64,000 nucleotides of DNA from contig CAUYUJ010007258.1 of assembly GCA_963575745.1 (NCBI GenBank), positions 260,001 through 324,000 on the forward strand, written 5' to 3'. A program made the position numbers and the translations under genes. The notes beneath the pieces were generated by a model. That model made no database searches. It was not told where the DNA came from and saw only the letters and a program-made list of their open reading frames with translations. Shown one piece after another: positions 10,842 through 21,440 of the stretch. This DNA is from Prorocentrum cordatum (Eukaryota; Sar; Dinophyceae; Prorocentrales; Prorocentraceae). Each line of letters begins with the position of its first letter. The first letter of the stretch is position 1.

Positions 10842-11735
10842 TCCGCACGTCCACCTTCCTTTGCTTCGCCTCCTGCCTGGTCGTCTCCTCGTTCTTGGCC
10901 GCGGCCTCCCTCGCCGTGCGGACGTGCTCCTGCAAAACTAATAAGCGCGCGACCTCGCCCCGCCGTGCGAGTCCTCGAGCACCCTCCGCCTGGCGCCTGG
11001 CCTCCGCGACGGCCTGCCTGGCTGTCCCGTCAGCCTTCAGGGGTGCTCGGAGGGGAAGCTCTGGTTCTGGGTGACCTCCCCCTCCGAGTGGATCGCCTCC
11101 AGGTTCGCCTCCTGTTTGGCGACCTCTGCCGCCTTCATCTCCATCTTCTCCTCTAGTTCTCGTAGCCACGCACGCTGCTTCTTGACTTCCGACGCGACCG
11201 CCGTGAAGTGCTTGTTGGCTATCCTCAGCGCCTCGGCTGCCTCCGCTAGTCTCTCAGGCCTGGACTTCACCTTCGGCGGGTCGATCTGCAGCTCGATCTT
11301 CTTGGCGAAGCGTTTGAGCTGTGAGCCCAGCTGTTCGCCGTTCTGCAGCCTCATGCCCCCCATCTTCTCCGCGATGAGCACTCGCGCTTGCGAGAGCTCC
11401 TTCGTCTCCGCCTTCTGGCCGCCGCGCTTCTGGCTCCCCTGGTCACCGTAGCTGCCCGACGCCTTCCAGCTCATGTTGTTCTCCGTCTGCTTAAAGCTCC
11501 AAGGCTTCTTCAACGACGACTTGCAGTGGCGGCGCTGCAGTCCTGGCTTCCCGATCTCGTCGTTGATCCACCCTTTCCACGTGCACGTGAAGCCGCCGCC
11601 CTCGGACCAGCCCTGCGTGTCCCAGGTCTTCGGCGCCATGCTGCCGTGGTGCGACCCCAGCACCCCGCGAGCCTGCGCCAGCGAGAGGAGTCTGCGTTCC
11701 GAGGAGCGCCTCCTCCTCAGTCGGAAGCCGGGCAA
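10790..11735 (-). pseudogene. LINE N-terminal charged coiled-coil region (frameshifted)
   Basis: The Met complementary to 11635-11637 or 11735 starts a Lys/Glu/Gln-rich sequence (RLAEAAEALRIANKHFTAVA, ELEEKMEMKAAEVAKQEANL) that is likely coiled coil. The frame ends at 11037 and goes on in another frame (EEVRNEETLRQEAK-like repeats) to about 10790, where it returns to the first frame. Two compensating shifts, or assembly errors, explain this. Confidence 0.55.
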
Positions 11736-11893
11736 GGGCTGCTAAATCCGTGGCTGCTAAAACCGATCTCCGGGAAGTTGTCTTCGTCCTTCCGGGAAGA
11801 AGCCCGTTGACTGTTTCGCGTGCCGCGCCTCATTCTGGGAAGTTGTTTTTCCTTCCGGGAGGGCCGTTTTAGCAGCCACGGTTTTAGCAGCCC
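11736..11893. repeat. Foldback element beside the LINE 5' end
   Basis: The left arm GGGCTGCTAAATCCGTGGCT continues GCTAAAACCG. The right arm at 11865-11893 is its reverse complement (CGTTTTAGCAGCCACGG, then TTTTAGCAGCCC) with one mismatch over about 29 bases. Between them are two direct copies of GGGAAGTTGT.TT..CCTTCC. Confidence 0.85.
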
Positions 11894-12050
11894 TCGCCCA
11901 GCTTTCGACTCAGCCTCCTGTGCCGCTCGGGCGAGCGGGATCTGCCCCGCTCGGGCGTGGCTCCGTCGCGCGCGCCGCGCGGGTGGCCGCGGGCCGCGCG
12001 CTGGGCGCTCTGGCTCGAGCCAGCGCCCAGGAGGAGAAGTAGGAGGAGGA

Positions 12051-12386
12051 GGTCCCCCCCCTCCTCCTTCTCCTCCTCCTCCTCCTCCTCCTCCCCCCTC
12101 CTCCTCCTCCTCCTCTTCTCCTCCTCCTCCTCCTCCTCCTCCTCCTCCTCCTCCTCCTCCTCCTCCTCCTCCTCCTCCTCCCTCCTCTCTCCTCCTCCTC
12201 CTCCTCCTCCTCCTCCTCCCTCCTCCTCCTCCTCCTCCTCCCTCCTCCTCCTCCTCCTCCTCCTCCTCCTCCTCCTCCTCCCCTCCTCTCCCGCTCCTCC
12301 TCCTCTCCCTCCTCCTCCTCCCCTCCTCCTCCTCCTCCTCTCTCCTCCTCCTCCTCCTCCTCCTCCCGCTCCTCCTCCTCCCCTTC
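12051..12386 (+). repeat. (CCT)n tract immediately upstream of the candidate micro-exon
   Basis: About 335 bases of CTCCTCCTC with minor interruptions, followed by CCTTCCTTCAG|GTGTGC. It is a very long polypyrimidine tract at a good acceptor. Confidence 0.95.
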
Positions 12387-12392
12387 CTTCAG

Positions 12393-12420
12393 GTGTGCAG
12401 CGCCCTCCCTTCCGCCGCCC
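12393..12420 (+). CDS. Candidate 28-base micro-exon of the BASS/SBF transporter
   Basis: Nine codons plus one base: VCSALPSAA and then C. It would join exon 3994-4080 (phase 0) to exon 21441 (which needs one donated base) as AIAK-VCSALPSAA-R-MVLVG. The family normally has about ten residues here, often with LP and AA before a Gly, so length, phase and pattern fit; the Arg at the usual Gly position does not. The acceptor is CCTTCAG|GTG after a 335-base CCT tract, the donor is GCCC|GCCGAG (GC), and an AGG tract starts 60 bases downstream. Another exon could exist instead. Confidence 0.45.
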
Positions 12421-12479
12421 GCCGAGCTTCCGCCGCCCGGCCCCTGCAGTGCCCTAGGCCCCGCGGGCGGAGGCGGCAG

Positions 12480-12675
12480 GAAGCAGGGCGGGGGAGGAGG
12501 CGGGAGGAGGAGGAGGGGGGCAGGAGGCGGACGAGGAGGGACCGAAGGGAGCACGAGGAGGGCGAATAACCAGGGAGGAGGAGGAGCAGGAGGAGGAGGA
12601 GGAGGAGGAGGAGGAGGAGGAGGAGGAGGAGGAGGGAGGAGGAGGAGGAGGAGGAGGAGGAGGAGGAGGAGGAGA
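12480..12675 (+). repeat. (AGG)n tract downstream of the candidate micro-exon
   Basis: GGAGGAGG repeats on the + strand, the complement in type of the CCT tract on the other side of 12393-12420. Confidence 0.95.
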
Positions 12676-13084
12676 GGACGGCCCGAGCGGCTACGCTCGC
12701 AGGGCACCGCCGGACCCCTGTCGGCACACCCCTCAGGCACAATCTTCGTGGCCCCGTGGGGAGCCCCACCGAGGGGCCCAGTGGCTGGGCTCGCATGGCA
12801 CCGCCGCGCCGATGTCAGCACACCCTCCCACGCCCCGCGGCCCCTGAGGGAGCGCCACCGAAGACGATACCCACAAGGGCGTTGCCCACCACTGCATATG
12901 GTTGCGTCTGTCGCTTGTCTTTTCGTGTTCTTGTTGTGCGCGTGTGGTTTTGTACAGAAGAACTTGTTTCCAACGGCTTTCTTCCTGCCCCCCCGTCCAG
13001 TCGGAATCCACAGGGATCCAATGGAATCTCGGCGGATCCTTGCGAATCCTGGCGAAGCCCAGGGATCCTTCGAGGCCCTGCGGG

Positions 13085-13900
13085 ATCGCAAGTCCAGGTT
13101 CATCACTATCGCGGCCTTAGTGGGGAATCCTTAGTAAGGAAGCGTTACCAAGGAGTTCATGGTAAGGATCATTACTAGAAATCCGTCGTAGGGGAGCCTT
13201 CTACTGAACCTTATACTGAACCCTCAGTAAGGCAACCTTAGTACGGAATATTCTGCCTGCAAATAATCCGTAGCAAAGGGTCCTTCGGAATCCTTACGCA
13301 GGAATTCTTAGTCGGGAGCCGTGAACAAAACAGTTGTGCCTTTTATTTAGCAGGAACGTAGTACGGAACCCTTTATTCTGAACCCGTATTACGTTGTACG
13401 GAATATGTTCGTAGGAGCGTTTTATTCATCGATTTTGACCAGGGAATATTTAGTCAGGAATCCTTAGTAGCGCCTTCTTGGTAAGGGCTCCCCAGCAATG
13501 AACCCTTGGTGAGGAGTTTTTGGGGAAGGAGTCCTGAATTGGAAAACCTTCGCAAGGGACCCTGAGCAAGAAAGCCTGAATAATGAACAGTCTAAGACAG
13601 GCCCCTTAATACTGAACCATCATGCAAGAATCCGTATGAGGGCTCCTTACTAGAGAACCCTTCGTCAGTCGTCCTTATTAGGGAACCCTTCCTGAGGAAG
13701 GATTGGCAGTGAGCCTTTAGTAAGGAAGCCTTCGTAGGGCGTCCTTGGTCCTTAGTGAGGAGTCCGACGTAAGGGATCGTTAGACAGGAAATGCTAGTCA
13801 GGTCTCCTTATTCAGGAGTCCTCCGTAAATTGTCCTTCCTCTTGAATCCTAAAAAAGGAATCCGAAATCAAGAACCCTTGTGAAGGATTATTGTAGTGGC
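13085..13900. repeat. Degenerate GGAATCCTTAGTAAGG array
   Basis: About 800 bases of diverged units around 17-20 bases long, built on GGAATCCTTAGTAAGGA and variants such as GAACCCTT.GT.AGGA. The unit holds the near-palindrome CCTTAGTAAGG. The same units resume at 15495-15620 after a 1.6 kb block of other repeats. Confidence 0.8.
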
Positions 13901-14063
13901 CTTCGGCCAGTGCCGCCGATCCGGGTCGCTCGGGGTTATTCTCCAGACGCAGAAATTATGGGCGCACACTCAAACGCACACACACAGTCACACCACTTAA
14001 CCTGCGCCGCAGACATGCGCACACAGCATCACCCACACACACATACTAGTTGGGAAACGCTCC

Positions 14064-14082
14064 TGTAGTACTAGTAGTAGTA

Positions 14083-14115
<33 letters not shown>

Positions 14116-14116
14116 C

Positions 14117-14154
<38 letters not shown>

Positions 14155-14205
14155 TAGTAGTAGTAGTAGTGGTTGTGGTAGTAGTGGTAGTAGTAGTAGA
14201 GGCCT
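14064..14205 (+). repeat. (GTA)n microsatellite
   Basis: AGTAGTAGT runs with a few CAG or GTGG interruptions. The same triplet dominates 53966-54058, and both are followed, here after about 0.5 kb, by a GGCCTCTTGGGG block. Confidence 0.95.
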
Positions 14206-14261
14206 CGTTCCGCGGCTTCTCTCGACTTCCCGCGGTCTCTCTCAAGTTTCGAGCACGCGGT

Positions 14262-14522
14262 GAGTTTCACGATATATGTGTGTGTATGTACGCGTGCATG
14301 CATGTATGCATGCATTGATCATGTGTGCCTGTGTGTAGGTACGTATGTATGTATGTATGCTTGTGCGCGTATGTATGTATTTAGTTTGTATGTATGTTTG
14401 TATGTGTGTATGATAATATGTGTGTATGTGTGTGAATGTAAGTATGTATGTCTGGAAGATTGTTTTTCTATGTATGCAAATGTGTTTAAATGTAGGTATG
14501 TATGCATGTGTGTATGGATGTG
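14262..14522 (+). repeat. (TATG)n-rich microsatellite
   Basis: TGTATGTATG and TGTGTATG repeats with point changes. Confidence 0.9.
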
Positions 14523-14596
14523 CGTTTGAAGAGCGAGGATGTTTCAAAGAAGAGGCACTCGGTGACGCGATCGTTGAGGGATAGGAGTGAGGTCGC

Positions 14597-14628
14597 AGAG
14601 GAGGAGGAGGAGAATGAGGAAGAGGCGA
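14597..14628 (+). repeat. Short AGG tract
   Basis: GAGGAGGAGGAGAATGAGGA-type sequence between the TATG repeat and the GGCCTCTTGGGG block. Confidence 0.8.
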
Positions 14629-14734
14629 TAACTTGAAGGAAAACGATGAGACGGAGGACATCCTGCCGGTGGCGCCCTGGGCGGTGCCGCGGAAGAAACC
14701 GGGGGCCTGCCGGAGGCAGTCTGGAGGCCTCTGG

Positions 14735-15255
14735 GGAGCTGTTTTGGGGCCTCTTGGAACCTCTTTTGGGCCTCTTGTGGGCTTCTTGGGGCCCCTTGGG
14801 GGTCTCTTGGGGCCTCCTGGGGGCCTCTTGGGGCGGAAAGCTCGGTTCTTTCGGTTCGTGGTCCCCCTCTTGGGCCCCTCTTGGGGCTCTCTTGGGGCCT
14901 TCTTGGGCTGTCCAGAGGCCCTCTTGGGCCGTCTTGGGGCCCTCTTGGGCCGTCTTGGGGCTCTCTTGGGCCGTGTTGGAAGCATCGTGGGCCGTCTTGG
15001 GACGGACTTGGGGGCCTCTTGGGCCGTCTTCGAGCGTCGGACGCCCGAAAAGGCAAGAACGCTAAAAACCCTGAGAAAACCAATGAAAATCAACGATTCT
15101 GGCCTCTTGGGGCCCTCTTGGGAGGCCTCTTGGAAGCTTCTTGGGGCGTCTTGGAGACACCTTGGGCCGTCTGGAGGCCATCTCGGGCGTCTTGGAGCGA
15201 TTTTTCGGCGACTCGGGGCCCTCTTGGAACCCCTTGGGGGTCTCTTGGGCCCCCC
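14735..15255 (+). repeat. GGCCTCTTGGGG minisatellite block 1 with conserved core
   Basis: 12-base units GGCCTCTTGGGG, GGCCGTCTTGGG and GGGCCCTCTTGG. Within it, near 15035-15105, is a non-repeat core (AAAAGGCAAGAACGCTAAAA, then AAAATCAACGATTCTGGCC) that recurs in the other blocks. Frames through it give spurious WGLLGASWGPLG proteins. Confidence 0.9.
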
Positions 15256-15282
15256 CCCTCCTCCAAAGCGCCGGAAAAAGCG

Positions 15283-15386
15283 GAGCATGGCGCCCCCCCC
15301 CCCCCTATCTTCCACTCCCCCGGAGCGGCCCCGGGGTTCGCCGGAAACTCGCACCCCCCCCCCCCCCCCCCACCCCCCCTTCCCCG
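15283..15386 (+). repeat. Poly-C runs
   Basis: Runs of 12 to 18 C at 15291-15303 and 15354-15379. The G-rich complementary strand could form quadruplexes. Confidence 0.8.
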
Positions 15387-15494
15387 GCAGAGCCACCCCG
15401 GCGACCCCCCCAGAGGCTGAAGCTCAGCCTCGAGGCTGTAGCTGAGACTCCTTGAAACTCACACGCCGGATCGGCGGATTTAACCACGGGCTCG

Positions 15495-15620
15495 CAGTAG
15501 GAACCCTCGGTGAGGAATCCTTAGTCCGGGACCGCTGTGAAGGGGCATTGGCTATGGAATCCTTAGCACGGATTCGTAGCGCCGCCGTAGTAAGAGACCC
15601 ATTCGTGCGGAATCCTTAGG
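15495..15620. repeat. GGAATCCTTAG array, second part
   Basis: GAGGAATCCTTAGTCCGGGA, TGGAATCCTTAGCACGGA and CGGAATCCTTAGGAAAG are three recognisable units of the array at 13085-13900. Confidence 0.8.
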
Positions 15621-16140
15621 AAAGTGTCTGAGCGAACGACGGGGAGAAGGACGAGGCGGAGGCGGACGAGGGGGGCGGAGCTACAGGAGGAGGAAGTGGA
15701 GGAGGAGGTGCCCAGGGGGGGGGAGGGGGGGGGCAGACTCGGGCAGACCAGGGCGGCCCCTCGCACCCCCGCGAGGCCATTGGCGCCGAGGGCTCCATCC
15801 TGGCAGGCGCGCCGCCTCTCCCCCCCCCGCCCCTTCCGATCAGTCCTGCGGGGCCTCTCCTCGGCGGCGGCATCCGAAGCCGACCCCTCCCCGATCCACG
15901 ATCCGGGCAGCTCGGTGGGCGGCGGGGTGGGGCACGGACTTCGGGGGGCCCGCGGCGAAGTCCGCGCTTCCGATTCGGGGGGACCCTACGATGGGCGGGG
16001 GTCGGGCTCAGATGTCGCCACCTGTCCTCTCCCGGCGGAAGGCGCAGAGAAAGAGAGAGAGAGAGAGAGACAACAAAAACGGGGGCCCAAGCGGTGAGGG
16101 ACGAGGAGGGGCGGCAGGGATCACGAACTTCGGAGAAGCA

Positions 16141-16268
16141 GGAGGATGAGGAGAGGGAGGATAACGAGGAGGAGGAGGAGGAGGAGGAGGAGGAGGAGGA
16201 GGAGGAGGAGGAGGAGGAGGAGGAGGAGGGAGGAGGAGGAGGAGAGGAGGAGGAGGAGGAGGAGGAGG
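16141..16268 (+). repeat. (AGG)n tract
   Basis: GGAGGAGGAGG on the + strand in intron 2b. Confidence 0.95.
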
Positions 16269-16477
16269 TGGGTATCTGCCGGCGCGGGCCAGGGCGCGCC
16301 GTGGCGCACTGGGCGTGTCCCAGTCTGTGGCTCTCGCTCGAGACATCCTCGCAAAAGTCGACCCAGGCGTGTCCCAATCTGGGGTTCCTGCTTAAGACAC
16401 TCTCGCAAAGTCTCCACATCGCCCCCCGAGGGAGCCCCCCGAGGACGTTGACGAGGATACGCAGGGAGGCAGACGTA

Positions 16478-16562
16478 GGAGGACGGAGGAGGAGAGGAGG
16501 AGGGAGGAGGGGAGGAAGAGGAGGAGGAGGACGAGGAGGAGGACGAGGAGGGACAGAGGATC
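16478..16562 (+). repeat. AGG/ACG-rich purine tract
   Basis: GGAGGAGAGGAGGAGGGAGG with interspersed GACGAGG. Confidence 0.85.
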
Positions 16563-17204
16563 GTTGAGTAGTAGTGGGGGTCTGCAGTTGGCGGTGGAGG
16601 AAGCAGCACCTCTGGCACACTCTAGGGGTCCTTGAAGGGCTCTTCGTTGTTTTGCACTGTGCATGTTCGGCGCGGTTTGCTGCGCAGTGGAAGCTGCTCG
16701 CACGAAGCATCTAGCATTAGCCGGTTAAGAGAGCAACGTCTGACCCTGAGGGGTTTCGCGGCGACGCCCGGGTCGCGTGCGCGCGGCCACCGTGCCCCGC
16801 CAAAAACGAATGCACTCTTGGGTTTCTCAGCCAGTGCAATGTATCAGGTGACCCCCAATGGTCCAATTTAGGGACAGTTTCGAACCACGTGCTGACCCAC
16901 AGGTGCAGTTTAAGGAAACTTTAGACAGTTTCACGCATTGCAATGTTTGGCCGGTCACCGGTTTTGCTCATCAAAATGTCTGAGCGGGAAGTTGCTGCGC
17001 GCGATGTTCGTGGCGCAACTCTGGGCCCACGCTAGGAATTGCCCCTCAAGCGTTGGGGAGCTGGGAGAGCCGTCGTCTGAACTGGCACGTTCAAATCGAG
17101 CAACGTACTAGATGTGAGAGGGCGTTCGCCTCCAAGTGCCTCGTTTGGGAAACGTGCGTTCCCCCCCCATTTGCGTCACCTTCCAAGGACGTTCACCAGA
17201 GAGG

Positions 17205-17545
17205 GGAAAGATGGGAGGAGCAGAGAGGAAGGAGGAGGAGGAAGTGGAGGAGGAGGAGGAGGAGGAGGAGGAGGAGGAGGAAGGAGGAGGAGGAGGAGGA
17301 GGAAGTGGAGGAGAAACATCGGGTGAGCGGGGAGGACGAGGAGGAGGAGAGGAGGAGGAGGAGGAGGAGGGAGGAGGGGAGGAGGAGGAGGAGGAGGAGG
17401 AGGAGGAAGGAGGAGGAGGAGGAGGAGGAGGAGGAGGAGGAGGAGGAGGAGGAGGAGGGAGGAGGAGGAGGAGGAGGAGCAGGAGGAGGAGGAGATAAAG
17501 AAGGAGAAGAAGGGGAGGATGAGGAGGAGGAGGAGGAGGAGGACC
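17205..17545 (+). repeat. Long (AGG)n tract
   Basis: About 340 bases of GGAGGAGG with short AAGTGG and ACATCGGG interruptions. Confidence 0.95.
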
Positions 17546-17824
17546 CCCGGTGCGGTGGCCACACCGCTTGGTGGGTCGGTGGGGGTTCGGGCCCCCCGCA
17601 CGGTGTTGGGGCTCGTGTCGTTTTCCGATGGCATCCTTAGGCGACCAGAGCCTCCAGGGTTCCAAAGCCGTGCGGTGATGGACGGCTTGGTGAGGTCCCT
17701 TGGAATTTCCAGGTCACCACACGGTGTGTCACCACACCGCTTGGGACCCCCAGTCAGGGCAGCGCTCGGGGGGGAACGGGCTCGAGGTTCGAGGCCCAAA
17801 TTTCGAGGCTCGATTCTTGTTGGA

Positions 17825-17940
17825 TGTTGTTCGCCCTTTTTGTGTCTTCGGGGGGTCCCCCGTAGCCACGGCTGGACTCGCTTCGAATTCCTGCTCATAA
17901 TGCATCCCAGGGGAGCTCTTGGGAGCAGCGGTCGGGTGGG
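17825..17940. repeat. Diverged copy of the GGTACC-ended element (family F2)
   Basis: The interior GTAGCCACGGCTGGACTCGC and the end GAGCAGCGGTCGG resemble the interior and right end of the copies at 37395, 52989 and 55170. Confidence 0.45.
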
Positions 17941-18904
17941 CCACGTTAGGGAGGTTCGAGGTTCGAGCTTGTCGTTGATGTTTGGCGGCTTTCCCGCCCC
18001 TGGATGCTTTCCAGCAGTTGCGCCTTTCGCTGAGAGCGTTCCCGGGGGTGCCTGGATCGTGTTTTGAGCGGCTTCTGGATAGCCGAGTTATGACACAAAT
18101 GATAGAAGGAAGCGTTTGAGGGATAGGCTCAAGAGTGAATGCATCGACCCTCCATCGCTTCTTCACCGCCGAGGGGAGCCCGATTGCCCCTGTCCTGCCA
18201 GGAAAGCTAGGCTTCGCTGAACGTGGGCAACATATCGCTCGGCGACGTTTCGCCGATTCTGGGTCTGTGTCTCCCCCCCGAGCCAGTCCCCCCCCTTCGA
18301 CCCCGCACCCTGCAGGAGGGGGCGGAGGGCGACCACCAGGCCTTTCCCTTGCCGTTTGGTTGCCTTCCTTGGCAAAGCAGGCCTCCCCCCTCCTGCAGGG
18401 GGACGACCAGACCCTTCCCTTGCCGTTTGGCTTCCTTCCTTGGCCAAGAAGGAAACCAGGTGGCAGGGCCGACTCCAGCGAGCCCAGGTTCGCTTGTGAG
18501 CCTCGAGACTGCGGTTTGGCGCCCCGATCGGCCGTCGAATGGATTTCGTTTAGGCTTGGCAGCCGATTTGGCAGAACGACATTTCGAAGTTCATAATAAA
18601 TGGGAGGGGATCTGATTCTTCTCGCTTCGTGGGGTGCACGTCCAGATCACGTAAAGACTAGGCGTTGGATGGTTTGCCCTGCACGTTTGCCGTGTCCTTC
18701 TGCCGTGTCGTTCTGTCCGCCCCAGGGCGCTGCCAGAACCACGGGGGGCGGATGCGACCCCCCGTTTCGGCGCCGGGACGAGCGTGCGATTGTCCACGAG
18801 GGCAATTGGCATTCACCGTGCGCCAGCAGAAGGCAACCCCAAGTTCAACTTTCGATGAGCACAGAAACACCGCGCCATTCGTATACAATTCCGCGGGTGT
18901 CCTG

Positions 18905-19210
18905 GTGGTTTCGTGGGGCCGTTTGGGGATTTCTATGGAGCCTCTTGCAGACGTCTGGCCCCATCGGAGGCTGTCTTGGCGGCCTCTCGGGGCCGCCTTC
19001 TGGCTCTCCAGGAGTCCTCGTGGGCCGTTTTTGGGGCCTATTGAGCCGTCTTGGTGGCATTGTTGGGACAGCTTAAGGCATGTGGCAACACTTGCTTGAA
19101 AATCTGTCTCTTTGGCCTCTGGAGCAGCTCGTGGGGGGCCAGAGCCTCTTGGGCCGTCTTGGGGCCGTCTTGGGGCCGTCTTCGGGCTGACTTGGCGCCC
19201 TTGGGCCCCG
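18905..19210 (+). repeat. GGCCTCTTGGGG family block 2
   Basis: Units such as GGCCTCTTGGGCCGTCTTGG and GGGGCCGTCTTGGGGCC, with diverged neighbours. Confidence 0.75.
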
Positions 19211-19387
19211 AAGTGGCCCAAGATGCCACAATGTTAAAACCCAGTGCGGGCGATAATAAAGTACCCCCCCTTTTCCCCCCGAATGTTTTCCCCATATCCT
19301 AAGATGGGGTTCTTGTTCCCCATATCCTAAGATGGGGCTCTTGCTATTACTTGGACGCCGCCTACTCCCTCTTCTTATCCTCCCCTC

Positions 19388-19676
19388 CTCTTGGACTTAC
19401 TCAGACTCAGACTTGCTCATACCCAGACTACTCATACACAGACTTACTCATACTCAGACATACTCATACTCATGTCTACTCATACTCAGGCTTATTCATA
19501 CCCAGGCGTACACATACACAGACTTACTCATACACAGACTTACTCATACCCATACTTACTCATACCCAGACGTACTCATACACAGACTTACTCGTACACA
19601 GACTTACCCATACTCAGATCTACTCATACTCAGACCTACTCATACTCACGCTTACTCATACTCATACTCGCAAAGG
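19388..19676 (+). repeat. 16-bp minisatellite AGACTTACTCATACAC
   Basis: About 18 units of AGACTTACTCATAC.C in register at 16 bases. Confidence 0.9.
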
Positions 19677-19940
19677 GGAGCCGCCAGGGGTGTTTTCACG
19701 GGCCCGTTCGCGGCCAGTGTGTGGGGATGTCTCAGGCGGTTTGGTTGTTTTGGTGGGCAGACTCGTCTGCGTTTAGAGCAGTTTGTGAGGATGTCTCAGG
19801 CGGGGCGCTGGTTTCAGCACCCCTAAGGGGAGCCGCCAGGGGTATTTTCACGGGCCCGTTCGCGGCCAGTTTGTGGGGATGTCTCAGGCGGTTTGGCTGT
19901 TTTGGTGGGCAGACTCGTCTGTGTTTAAAAGCAGTTGGGC
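19673..19940 (+). repeat. 152-bp tandem duplication
   Basis: AAGGGGAGCCGCCAGGGGT starts at 19673 and again at 19825. The following 110 bases (ACGGGCCCGTTCGCGGCCAG, GGGGATGTCTCAGGCGGTTT) agree with few changes. Confidence 0.9.
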
Positions 19941-19954
19941 AGTCTAGTGGCGCT

Positions 19955-20250
19955 CTTGAGCCGTCTTGGGAGGCTTTCCAGGACGTCTTGGGGCCTCCTT
20001 TGGCCGTCTCTGGCTCCTCTTGGGAGCCTGTGGGGCTGTTTTGGGGGCCATCTTGGAGGCTGCTTGGGTCGTCATGGGCCCCCGAGAGCCGAGAAAGGCG
20101 AGAACGCTGAGATCCTTGAAGGCTACAGGAATCAATGTTTTTGGCCTCTGGAGGGGCTGGCGTGCTCTTGGGGCCCTCTTGGGCGTTCTTGGAGGCTTTG
20201 TAGGCCATCTTGGACTGTCTTGGGGCCGTTTTGGCCCGTACTGATGCCGT
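19955..20250 (+). repeat. GGCCTCTTGGGG family block 3 with core
   Basis: GGCCTCTTGGGA-type units around a core at about 20090-20150 (GAGAAAGGCGAGAACGCTGA, then AGGAATCAATGTTTTTGGCC) matching blocks 1, 4 and 7. Confidence 0.8.
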
Positions 20251-20524
20251 CTTGACGCCCTCTCCCAAAGAAGAGGCCCCCGGAACCCAAATCATAGATA
20301 CCCCATCTGTTTTTACAGGGTTTTGGGGCCAGAAGGGGTCTTCCCCTTTCGGGTCGACGGATGAGGGGTGGCCCGAATTCAAGATGTAGCAATTACGCAG
20401 AACTTGGCATACATCGAATACGTTGCACTGGGGCGTTCGCCGGAAAACGCTGCAGCTCAGCGCGTCACCTCCGGACGTTGATTCCTTTGGCTTCGCGGGG
20501 TGCACGTCCGGAGCACGTACATTC

Positions 20525-20930
20525 CAGTCTTTGCGGGGCTTGGTGGGGCCTTTTTCTGGGCCTCTTGGGCTCTTTTGGAGGCCTCTTGGGGGCTTCTTGG
20601 GGGGCTGCTTGGGGCCTCTTGAGGGCTTCTTTGGGGCCTCTTGGGCTTATTGAGGGCGCCCAGGAACGCCTTCTGGTGCTCTTGCGCCATACGACCCCTT
20701 CGGAAGTCACCCTGTGGGCCTCTCGCGGCCGCCTTTGGTCTCTCTTGGGGTTCTCTTCGACCGTCTTGGGGGCCTCTTGGACCGTCTTGGGGGCCTCTTC
20801 GGGCCGTCTTGGGATCCTCTTGGGGCCTCTTGAGCCGTCCTGGAGCCTGTCTTGGAGGCCGCTTGGGCCGTCTTGGGCCGCTGAGAGCCGAAGAAAGCGA
20901 GAACGCTGAAATCTTTCGAGTGTCTGGGCC
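20525..20930 (+). repeat. GGCCTCTTGGGG family block 4 with core
   Basis: GGGGCCTCTTGGGCTC and GCCGTCTTGGGGGCC units. The end at 20880-20925 has GAAAGCGAGAACGCTGAAAT. Confidence 0.8.
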
Positions 20931-21440
20931 TCCTCGATGGGGTCGGAGTACAGTGGGGACGCGCAACAAGAAACCATATGCTCTTCGTCAGGGTACCCTG
21001 GGTGCCTTCGCTCCGCGCACTGCGCGGTGACTCCCCGCGGCCCTTGGGGAAGCTGCTGCGTTCAGGGTGCCTCTGCATTGCCCCCCGTGTGCCTCTCGCA
21101 CGCGGGTTTTCCGAGCTGGGTTCCGTGCGAGGGTTTCTTGCGGCTTGCGGCCGCGTCCGCACTTCACACGGGGTCCGTGGATCGCGTCGCATCGCCGATG
21201 CATCGCCGACACGGCTCAATGTAGAGCCCGCTCCTCTCCACGCCAGCGTCGCCCGTGCACTGCCGACGTCGCCGAGGCATCACCGGCGCTTCGCCGCTGA
21301 ATCGGCGCTGCGGCTCGATCCTTCGACACCCCCTGCTCGGGCCCCAGGGGGAGTCCTCCGGGGTGGTGCCGCCGTTTGCCACCGAGGCGGCTCCCGGTCT
21401 TCCCCCACCCCACCCCCGATCCCTCCGTGGCGGGCCGCAG

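Larger units (their letters stand above)
4560..11735 (-). mobile_element. Decayed non-LTR (LINE) retrotransposon, antisense to the gene
   Basis: Read on the minus strand the order is: charged coiled-coil region, apurinic-type endonuclease, linker, reverse transcriptase, Cys/His segment, RNase H remnant, C-terminal tail. That order is typical of RNase H-bearing LINEs. At least two in-frame stops (8220, 7983) and several frameshifts (near 11050, 10790, 6830, 6110 and 5650) break it, so this copy is dead. The 3' end abuts a long simple repeat, and the 5' end lies one base from a foldback element. No target-site duplication was identified. The exact ends are uncertain. Confidence 0.85.
4081..12392 (+). 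other. Intron 2a of the transporter gene (GC...AG)
   Basis: It holds an AGG tract near its 5' end, a dead antisense LINE, a foldback element at 11736-11893, and a CCT tract that ends 4 bases before the acceptor AG. If the micro-exon at 12393 is not real, this intron runs on to 21440. Confidence 0.5.
12421..21440 (+). other. Intron 2b of the transporter gene
   Basis: GC...AG. It contains AGG tracts (12480, 16141, 16478, 17215), a degenerate GGAATCC array (13085-13900 and 15495-15620), microsatellites, and four blocks of the GGCCTCTTGGGG family. The stretches 12680-13080, 16570-17210, 18130-18900 and 20930-21430 show no gene; 18300-18450 holds a roughly 70-bp tandem duplication with TTTCCCTTGCCGTTTGG. 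Confidence 0.5.

Noticed and set aside
12051-12675. Long Ser/Pro/Leu or Glu/Arg/Gly open frames over CCT and AGG repeats (also at 897, 4165, 16141, 17205, 43388, 46815, 50845, 55678)
   Set aside because: A triplet repeat without stops opens all frames; there is no sequence beyond the repeat that looks coding.
14735-15255. WGLLGASWGPLG-type proteins
   Set aside because: Translation of the 12-base GGCCTCTTGGGG minisatellite in different frames.
19388-19676. CRISPR array
   Set aside because: Units are contiguous 16-mers without spacers; the DNA is eukaryotic.
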